A stretch of 64,000 bases of DNA from Knoxdaviesia capensis. Lineage: Eukaryota; Ascomycota; Sordariomycetes; Microascales; Gondwanamycetaceae. This document shows, one piece after another, positions 56,501 to 64,000 of this stretch. Positions within the stretch are counted from its first letter, which is position 1. Each line of letters starts with the position of its first letter. The position numbers were made by a program, and so were the translations under genes. The stretch is taken from contig LNGK01000008.1 in NCBI GenBank assembly GCA_001510575.1, positions 1,004,340 to 1,068,339 of the forward strand, given 5' to 3'. The notes below the pieces were generated by a model, which was not told where the DNA came from, made no database searches, and worked only from the letters and a program-made list of their open reading frames with translations.

Positions 56501-58485
56501 TCGTTTATAGTCGTATAGGCCTTAGGGCCTTCCTTTACTTCTAATATAAAGCCTCTTTCTATTAGAAAGATAGTAGTAATAACCTTATCTTTAATTATTA
56601 ACTAGTTTACTATTAGAACGTACCCCTTCTTATACTAAATAATTCTAGAGATAACGTTAATAGGAAAGGTAGGGTAATATTAGACGTTAGTAATCCTAAG
56701 GTTAGATCTATCCTTTATCTAGAGTTAAATAGTTCTAATATATTAAACTCCTAATAATCCGCTCCTTAACTTAATTAAATTAATAAAAGTCTTTAGGGAT
56801 CCCTACTTAAACTAAGATAGGTCGTTTAAAATATAGGAATCTAAACCTATATTATAGATCTAATTCGTATAGATATAATATACGGGGTAGGGTTTAAAGG
56901 GTCGTTAGTCTATAGCGGTATAGGTAGTACTATAGAAGGTAGTCGACTCCTCTAGCTTAGCGTCCTTCGGAGGCTTATTACTTTTACCCTCGGTAGGCTT
57001 CTTAATAGAAGTCGTAGTATTTACGGCTCTTAGCTTATAAGTCTTCTCTTTACTATTCGCTTTCGCTTAGTACTTACTTATAATATAACTTTTTAAGCCG
57101 TATTAATAGTATTAAATATTACTCTTCTTCTAGATAGGGATACTACTAGCGGTAGGCTTAAGGGAGGGGGGGGTATAGTAGTTAGGTTTCTTTACGTTAT
57201 TATCCTTCTTCTAGTTAGGAGGATATCTAGATTACTACTAGCGCGTAACGCGGTTTATATTCTCGGCTATATATTCCGATATAGCCGTAATAAGGGCGGC
57301 CTTATCGTCGATATCTTTATTAAAACTCTTTAAGATAGCGCGGAGGTTTCTATTAAGCTTAGGGTAGTAGGCGGTAATATAATAGTAGGCGCCCGTCGCG
57401 GTTAAGATAGTTAGGATTACGAGCCCTTCTAGTCTTACTTTATATACTATAGAGACGAATCGATTTAGGATTTAGTATACTCCCTCTCTCGGTTCGGTTT
57501 AGAAATTAAAAACTATTATAATATTTTTAATCCGTAACTCCCTAGTTACTTAGAAATTCTACTTTAACGCTTTAAATAGGGTATAAGTATTTACCTTATC
57601 CTTAAATATTAAGGAAATCTTAGGGGCGATCGATTCCTTTATTATACGTGTTATATACGCGTTTACTAGGGGTTAGAGGTTTCGGAGTTATTTAATAGTA
57701 ATACCTAGTACGCTTAAGGTAGTCTCGAACTTTTTAGATTATTATAGCTATTCTAAAGTATTAGCTAGCTTTAGGGTCTTATCGATAAGGATAGCGTGGT
57801 TCTTAAGCTCTTTTATCTTAACCTTCGTAGCTAAACGTCTATAGTTCCCGTCTTTATCTAAGTTATCGTTATCTTCGTCTTCTAACTAGTATTCTTACTA
57901 TTAGAAAAAGGATCTACGTTATCGTTCGTTCTCTTAGGTTATCTATAAAACCTTATCTTATATCTTTAAGATCTTCTTAATTAATACCTACTACCGCTCT
58001 AAATCTACGATTTAGTTCTACTTCCTATCGCTATCCTTCTTAATTTCCCTTAAGTTCTTAGTAACCGTCTTAGTTATTACTTCTATAAATTATACCTAGG
58101 GGAGGGGAGGATAGTAGATAATATAGGTATCGGGTATATATATAGGAGTCTCTCCCTCGGGTTCTAGGGTAGCCTCGTAGATATTAGCTAGAAGCTTAGC
58201 TCTCTTCTATTTTAAAGTTAAGGACTTAGTTAGGGATATCGATCGTTATATAATATCGTAAATAGTAAGGCTAACTTAGTAGGGGAAGGGGGGGTAGAAT
58301 TAGTTACTAAAACTCGTTCTATTAGAACGTAAAAAATCGGAGTGCTATAGGAGTTAAACGGCTTCTAGGATCTAAAAATAGGGGGGGGGAGGGATTACGG
58401 AAGTTTTCTCGGTTCCCGTAGGATTAATAGGTAGGTTAAGGGGGGGGGGGTAGGTTAAAACGAAAATAGTAAGGTATAAAGCTAT

Positions 58486-58504
58486 AAGCGCCGGGCTTAT
58501 AACT
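58486..58504 (-). other. Primer-binding site, half-tRNA-Met type
   Basis: Directly inside the 5' LTR the + strand reads AGCGCCGGGCTTATAACT. Allowing one RIP change (CTCATAA to CTTATAA), this is the D-stem end, anticodon stem and CAU anticodon loop of a Met tRNA. The element would thus prime from an internally cleaved Met tRNA half, as Drosophila copia does, rather than from a tRNA 3' end. Confidence 0.7.
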
Positions 58505-58847
58505 TATTTAAATATAGGAAAGGCGGTTAGAATTAGAAGCGTAACTTTATAGTTAATACTATTTATAAAGGTAGGGGGTAAAAAATAAGATAAGTAGTTA
58601 ATAGCTATAAAATACTATACTAGAATAGATAGGGGGAAAGCTTCCTTCTTATCCCCTATAGGATCTAGGCTTCCCCCCGTCTAGATCCCTAATACCTTCT
58701 AAGGCTTCCCTTCCTATACTAGGCTCTTTATAAATCCATATTACATCTATTATTATTCCTAAGGCTGTTTATCGTAGCCTTATTCTTTGTTATGAACTTC
58801 CGGCTATATAAAGGATAATATAACATGAATTAATCCAATATTCAATA
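58505..58847 (-). repeat. 5' LTR of the copia element (right copy)
   Basis: Same 343-bp length as the left copy. Its outer (right) 130 bp retains unconverted CA/CG words (ACATCT, GCTG, ACATGAAT, CCAATATTCA), and its inner half is converted. On the coding strand it would have begun TGTTGAATATTGG; the first G is now A through the same CpA-to-TpA change. Confidence 0.9.
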
Positions 58848-59058
58848 GTTGAAGTCCTCCCTTCGAACTCTCGACAACACTGGCGACTAGCAAGGACTTA
58901 CCCCCACGGGACTGCTTCCACCATCTTCATAGAGCAGAAGGCCAAGGTTACATACCCTAACCTTAAGTGTGCATGGCCAAGGTGATACTCGTATATATGA
59001 AGAGTGCAGTAAGATCAAAGAATGGCTACTCAAGAATTTTCGTTATTCCTCCAGGTAC

Positions 59059-59109
59059 TTGATTAATTGATTGATTAATTGATTGATTAATTGATTGATT
59101 AATTGATTG
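59059..59109. repeat. 12-bp AT-rich tandem repeat
   Basis: About four consecutive copies of a TTGATTAATTGA unit (period 12, internally period 4) lie 210 bp outside the copia element. Confidence 0.8.
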
Positions 59110-59204
59110 CGAAAAGTGATAATGCAATCACAAAGGGTGCACAATCAGTGAATTGATACCGGCCAATCACGGACTTTAGAGCTCCGTGGTCATTATTTCC
59201 TAAA

Positions 59205-59321
59205 CGGGGCGCCCCGAAAAAAAAAACCCGGCCCGGCGAATCAAAACTCCGGCACGGCCCCACAAAAGCCGGCCGCAGCTCCGTGCCGGGTGATTGTCGC
59301 GACCGGGCCCGGTTTTTTTTT
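59205..59321. repeat. Nested GC-rich inverted repeat
   Basis: Outer arms: an A-run with CCCGGCCCGG (59215-59237) and CCGGGCCCGG with a T-run (59302-59321). Inner arms: CCGGCACGG (59249-59257) and CCGTGCCGG (59281-59289). A separate 12-nt palindrome CGGGGCGCCCCG sits at its left edge. It may be a small foldback element or a structured promoter segment. Confidence 0.6.
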
Positions 59322-59833
59322 CATATAAAATGCCCGGCATCCTCCGGGGCCGACCTCCGAAACTTTCTTCCCTTTTCTTTTTTTTTTCTTCAACCATCAA
59401 CCCTTCTTTCAACTTTCATTAAAAGTTCTCATCACTTTTAGTGTTCCCTCTTTCATCCCGTTTGACAATTAATTAGTTAATTGTCTTGTTCACTTGTATG
59501 TCTTTGATCAATCCCTCTTACCTTATACATGACTTCAATGTTCTTTGACATGTCATGCTTCATCATGCTATCCTTTTATTACTATTCATTGATCACTCAC
59601 ATCTTCTTTCATCTTCATCATGCAGACACTCTTACTTTACCCATTCTTTTCGGATTCGGTTCATCCTTTCTTGTGTGGCTTGACTTGGACTTCCAGTAAG
59701 TATTACGGATTAATTTCCTTCCTTCTCATATTGTTGCTTAATTGATGATTGCTTTATTACTAAATGACCTTGAATTTTTTTTTTTTACATGATACTGACT
59801 TTTCTATTTGTAAAGAGGCACTGACCACTCAAG

Positions 59834-62800
59834 ATGTCGGAACCTTTCCCAAGAGGCTGGGGAATGCCCGCTGATGGTCGGGCGTTTTCACCTTATCAAA
59901 CCACAAACAACCAAAACAACCAAAACAATCCCATGGGTGGCAACAGCAATGCTGGTAATACCACTGGAGTGCAGGATACGATTTCAGAGAACGAAAGCAC
60001 AATCCAGGGTACCATGTTTGCGGCTGTGCCCAGCCAGCCTGCGGTTGCTCAACAGCCGCAGTTTAACATCGCCGAAAGAACTCCCGAGCAGAACATACGG
60101 GAGCTTATTCAGCAGGAGGCGGATAGGATGTCTTCTATTATTCTCGGACAGCATGCTATGCAGAATAGCACTGTCCACCCGCAGCATGCCATGCTGGACA
60201 CGGCTGTTCAGCAGCAGGGTGGCGTGCAAGATGCAGCATCTGTTGATGGCTTTGGTTTCATGGACGAGATGGCTTATTCGCAGGAAGAGCTTGTTGACGG
60301 TATTTTCGAATGGGAGGCGATGTATGATCTGGAACCTCCAACTCTATTTGGCGATCAAGTGGCAGAGATGCTGGGCATGGGCCAGGAGCACCAGGCGACG
60401 CAGAACTACCCTGAACCGCCGATGATGCAGCAGGAAGCGTCTCAGGGCAGCACTACTGCTACTGCTGTTGATCAAGCGATGACTGTGAGTCACTATTCAT
60501 TCATTCTTGTCTTGCAGCAGATACTAACACACCGTTTTCTTTTTCTTCGCTCCAGATTCAGCCCACCAGTGTGCCCACCCCTCCTGATCACGGGCTGATG
60601 CTACCTACGGCTCATCCAGACTACAATCCACATAAGATGCAGCCTCAGTTGCATCAAGAAGATATCCCGATTGATCCGCAGCTTCAATCGACCAGCATTG
60701 CGGCTCCTCCGGAGGTCCAACCGGTGCTCCCTACGTCGGACCCGAACAACAATCAGCATAACATGCAGCAGGTTCCGCATCAGGGAGCAGAGGTCGCGAC
60801 TGGCCCGCAAGTTCTGGGCCAGAGCAACACCGACTCGAACCAGCACGCCGGTTCGAACGACAGCATTCAAATCAAGACGCCTACCGGCCGAGCCGGGAAG
60901 CCGAAGAAGCAGCTGGATCAGCGCCAGCGCCACAAGATCTGGCAAAAGCTCGCCGCACAGGGCGGCGAAATTGTCCAGTGCAGAGACGGTTCTGATTACC
61001 TCATGGCACGGAAAGGGGTCCACGCTCTTGACAAGACCCGAACTGGTTTTCTTTACAAACAGCGGCCTCCGGATACACCTGGTGGCAAGGCCAGCCAGGG
61101 AGCGGGATGTCTTTTCCCGGAAGGATACCAGCGCAGACAGGTTGGCCAAGGTGATTTGATTTGCCCCGTTCGAAGCTGTCAGCAGGTGTTTACCTCAAAG
61201 CAGGGTCTTGGAAGCCATTTTGCCGTAAGTCATACCCCTGATGTTGTTGTTGTTATTTGGTGTGTGTGTGTGTGTGTGTGCCGATTTTTGTTTACCGAGA
61301 AACCTTTGACTGACGAAGCTTGCATCAAAACAAAACAGCGATATCATATCGGCTCGTTTTTGAACGACAACAAGGACGGAACATTCTCTATTGTGAAACG
61401 GTTTGTGTACCATGAGGATCTGAAACCCATCGATACACCCGCGATTGTCGTATCTCGGCATGACATTTCAGCGCCAGAGGAGATGGAGCTGGCGAGCCCT
61501 CAGTACAAGCGCACCCCGCAGGGCGCGTCGGGAATGACCCCGCACATGAAACAAAAAGTCCAGACAAAGATCGACAACGGAGAGGTGTGGGACGCTGCGG
61601 CCCACAGACAGCAGGACCTGAAGGACCCGCAGTGTGACATGAGAGAATATCTGAATAGCTTATTCACCGGGGAGTTCGCGGCCCCCACAACTGGGGACTT
61701 CAACGTGCTGTGCCAACACCCCCGGCGACGAGTGCTTTCGAAGGCTATCATCGACATGGTCAGCGAGAGAAAGCAGGAATATTCCTCTTGGATGGGGATA
61801 GCCGTGTACCTTGTTGGAGACCATGTCGAATATCCATGTGGAAACTGCTTCGTCGATCGGTTTGCGGAGAAGTTCCAAAGCTGCATTGTCCTCCAGAACT
61901 TGGGAGAGGGGAAGCGAGAACAGGCGCTCGTGTCACGATGGGGCAACGACTGCGGAGCTTGCTATTACAACGGTCACAACTTGCACCGGAATATGGGGTG
62001 CTTTTGCATCGACAATAGCAAGCCGGGACATGCCTATGACCCGAGCCGACTTCACGGTCTGCAGGAGAAACAGATGGCACAGGACGCCAAGAAGGCCCAA
62101 GCCATGGGCGCCAGAAGCACCAACAGCACAGCGAGCCAAGATACTCCAAAGTCTGCACTGAACAAGAGCGTGCCTTCGACGCCTCAGACCAGCGCTACCC
62201 CCATCGAGCGTGCTCTGTCACGCTATGGCAGCCCGGCCTGCAATCCTGATATGACTCAGAAGATCGTCCGATCTGTGGGCGCCTTGTTCGAGGCGCTGAA
62301 GGACGCGCACGTGCTCATCGAAACCGAACCGGAACTAGCAAAATTGGCGCATCGGCTGCGATGCTGTGAGCTGTTTGCTGACATCAAAGGAGACATGTAT
62401 GGGAACCTGCCTGCGTTGTTCGCCAGGGCTCGCCAGCTCATGTTGACAACGGAGCGACCGTACGAAGAGCTTGGCGCTGACAATGCCATCGATATGGATG
62501 AAGAAGAGGGTGAGAGTGAAGAAGAAGATTCGGTTGCTGGCGGGGCATGGATCAATTCCGATGAGCGGGATCTTCTTCGAGAGATGGCTGCCATGACTGG
62601 CCACAATGTCAAACAGGCTTTGTGGCAGTCCTTCGCGGGCGTGATTCTCAATGTCATGCGAGAGAGAGCTTATGGCTTGATTCCGGAAAGATGCAAGCCG
62701 GCCGACCTTCTTGACCCCTCCAAGGTACAAGAACGGTATCTTTGGGTCAGAACCCACCATTTTATCCAGCTTTCGGTGGGTACTGACCCGTTGGCTTGGG

Positions 62801-63585
62801 AACACTGCGCTAGCCTGTTCCGCAACTTGAACCCGCACGCGCCGAGAGACCGAACCGCGGACACGGTGAAGAATCGAACTGAAAAGTGGAAGAAGAATGT
62901 GATCAAAGGAATCAGCAATGATATCATTGACGGCCGATCGGGGGAAATCGGCGACATCCAGAGTGACGTTGAGGGTGGATATTCCGAGCACATTCTCATC
63001 ATCACTCGTCTTTGCCAGTCGCTGAATGCGAGAGAGCCGAGACGGAGACACTCCACTGCTCCTGGAGGCCAGTCGGTCGAAGACTCGTCTGTCATGACCG
63101 GCGAGACCACCAACACCGGCAACGATTCGATGATGGGGCCGAGCGATCCTGTCACACGCGCCGAAGCTCGCGCCGAGGGGGGATTTTCTGGACAACAAGC
63201 ATCAGCAGCTGAGATTGTGAGACAGGCGGATGGAATGGATGCATTCACCTTGGCCAGTGCGACTCCTCAAGGTCGCACCAATGCGATCGGCGTTCCGTAT
63301 CTGGTGCGGATGCCGTCGGTCGGAATCGCCCAGCAGGCTGCCTCCAACCGCGGAGTTGTGGGCTATCAGGGCGGCGGCCATCTCCGGACTGCCACTGTCG
63401 GAGCCGCCATGCCTGGCGGTCAGATTGCGCAGGCCAGACAGCACTTGGCCGGTCTTGTTCCCACAGGCAACCCCCCGCAAGGGCAGCTGCCTGCACCTTG
63501 GAACATTACCGAAAAACGCACGGCGAGCCAGATGACCGGGGGAGGTGAGACATCCAACCCTGCGGCCAAGAAACAGCACATGTGA
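59834..63585 (+). CDS. C2H2 and DUF3716-like Cys-cluster protein
   Basis: Three exons, 59834-60484, 60556-61224 and 61339-63585; 1,188 aa. The N-terminal about 400 residues are Gln/Asn/Met-rich and disordered, like transactivation regions. A single C2H2 finger follows (C420-x4-C425-x12-H438-x4-H443, CPVRSCQQVFTSKQGLGSHFARYH), completed by splicing of intron 2. A cysteine cluster at 607-663 (YPCGNC, SCIVL, DCGACYYNGHNLHR, CFC) resembles the DUF3716 motif common in lineage-specific ascomycete proteins. An acidic run DMDEEEGESEEEDS and a long helical C-terminal region (about 820-960) come next, then a Gln/Gly-rich tail. Probably a nuclear DNA- or RNA-binding protein. I know no characterised homolog. 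It borders the transposon-bearing region. Intron 2 is a multiple of three without stops, so retention would also give an open product. Confidence 0.8.
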
Positions 63586-64000
63586 GAAACATGTGCCGGC
63601 TCCCCACACACCGAAAAGTGGTGATGTGGTGATGGTGCAGGAAGACAAAATTCTGGTTTGTTTTCTGCAGTGGGAAATCGAGAAAAGCTTCCCAGCTTCA
63701 GCAATTATTTTGTGAAGCCAGAGTTGTGCTCGATTTCTACCGACAATTCCCCGACTCCTGGGTTTTATTCTTTTCCTCTGAAGATATAAAACTCTCTTAT
63801 GGTTTTTTCTTTTCCTCCAAAGAGTGAAAACCTCAATATTCTTCTTTTCCTTCTGGACAAGAAGAATGACTTTCCCCCTTTTTGTCTTTTGGGCTCCAAA
63901 AGCTAGAAAGATCCCTCTGCCTTCTGCTCTTTTCTCCTGGGAATAGAGCTTTATTCACCGGGTTTACTCTTTGTTCTCATCCTAAAGAGAAAACCCGCAT
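63586..64000. other. 3' flank of the zinc-finger gene
   Basis: About 415 bp, T-rich with scattered short repeats (CTTTTCTCC-like). Likely 3' UTR. No gene visible before the window ends. Confidence 0.5.

Larger units (their letters stand above)
53208..58847 (-). mobile_element. RIP-inactivated Ty1/copia LTR retrotransposon
   Basis: Complete 5,640-bp element with 343-bp LTRs at 53208-53550 and 58505-58847 and a 5-bp target duplication GTTGA on both sides (53203-53207, 58848-58852). It is oriented on the minus strand. Reading that strand, a decayed zinc-knuckle-like segment lies near 57120-57085, the reverse-transcriptase core YVDDLL at about 54519-54502, and an RNase H trace SSTKAKIYAL at 53895-53866, where KAK corresponds to the usual EAE after G-to-A change. 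RT and RNase H at the 3' end after the capsid region is the Ty1/copia order. The interior is dominated by TA, AT and TAG words and by stops in all frames: dense CpA-to-TpA conversion on both strands, the mark of RIP. No usable frame survives. The flanks are not converted. Confidence 0.93.
58848..59833. other. Repeat- and hairpin-containing upstream region
   Basis: About 990 bp between the transposon and the zinc-finger gene. It holds the 12-bp tandem repeat at 59059-59109 and a GC-rich nested inverted repeat at 59209-59321, followed by a T/C-rich leader (59360-59600) with several ATG-containing short frames. The last part may be the 5' UTR of the 59834 gene. No other gene supported. Confidence 0.5.

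Noticed and set aside
53551..58504. AT-rich interior as a centromere or a separate low-GC domain
   Set aside because: LTRs, target duplication, primer site, purine tract and reverse-transcriptase traces explain it fully as one RIP-mutated retrotransposon.
1..64000. tRNA, 5S rRNA, snoRNA and CRISPR-like arrays
   Set aside because: I scanned for B-box-like GGTTCRANYCC words and regular spacer-repeat patterns and found none outside coding exons; the only tRNA-like segment is the transposon's primer site.

Overview
The window reads as nuclear DNA of a filamentous ascomycete (Pezizomycotina). Genes are compact and carry many 50-180 nt introns with GTAnGT donors and CTAAC/CTGAC branch points. Exons are rich in C/G at third positions, 5' leaders are pyrimidine-rich, and a retrotransposon carries dense CpA-to-TpA change typical of repeat-induced point mutation (RIP). 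The cytochrome c (short MAGG start, KKGANLFKTRCAQCHT) looks more like Sordariomycete/Leotiomycete proteins than Aspergillus, but I cannot fix the class or genus. Intron coordinates given below were derived by eye from splice signals and reading frame and are not transcript-verified.

Left part (3-18 kb): a dense housekeeping block. Sec18/NSF vesicle-fusion ATPase (-), a fungal lipocalin-like protein (+), a Cir_N/LENG1-type nuclear protein (-), exosome subunit Rrp42 (+), a mitochondrial membrane protein (-), cytochrome c (+), a Rix7-type ribosome-export AAA ATPase whose first ATPase domain has decayed (-), a 20-N assembly gap, and ESCRT-III subunit Vps20 (+).

Middle (18-44 kb): more accessory. 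A UstYa/DUF3328 protein next to a D-2-hydroxyacid dehydrogenase, a UVE1 UV-damage endonuclease, an unrecognised polytopic membrane protein, a small unrecognised protein behind a TATA box, a membrane RING-H2 ubiquitin ligase, and a DHA1/TPO1-like MFS exporter. Long gene-poor stretches lie between them, the largest about 6.9 kb (37.0-44.0 kb).

Right part (44-64 kb): phosphatase inhibitor-2 (Glc8), Lcl2, a 13-exon CTP synthase with 9-nt and 22-nt exons, and mitochondrial ribosomal protein bL27m. These are followed by a complete but RIP-inactivated Ty1/copia element of 5,640 bp (343-bp LTRs, GTTGA target duplication, half-tRNA-Met primer site, minus orientation). Beyond it is a large lineage-specific protein with one C2H2 finger and a DUF3716-like cysteine cluster.

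I found no tRNA, rRNA, CRISPR or operon-type organisation. The observations I think most deserve a second look are the decayed D1 ring of Rix7, the frame-neutral intron inside the zinc finger of the last gene, the copia element's primer site and RIP gradient, the UstYa/dehydrogenase pair, and a CCAAT-complex:HapX composite site upstream of cytochrome c.
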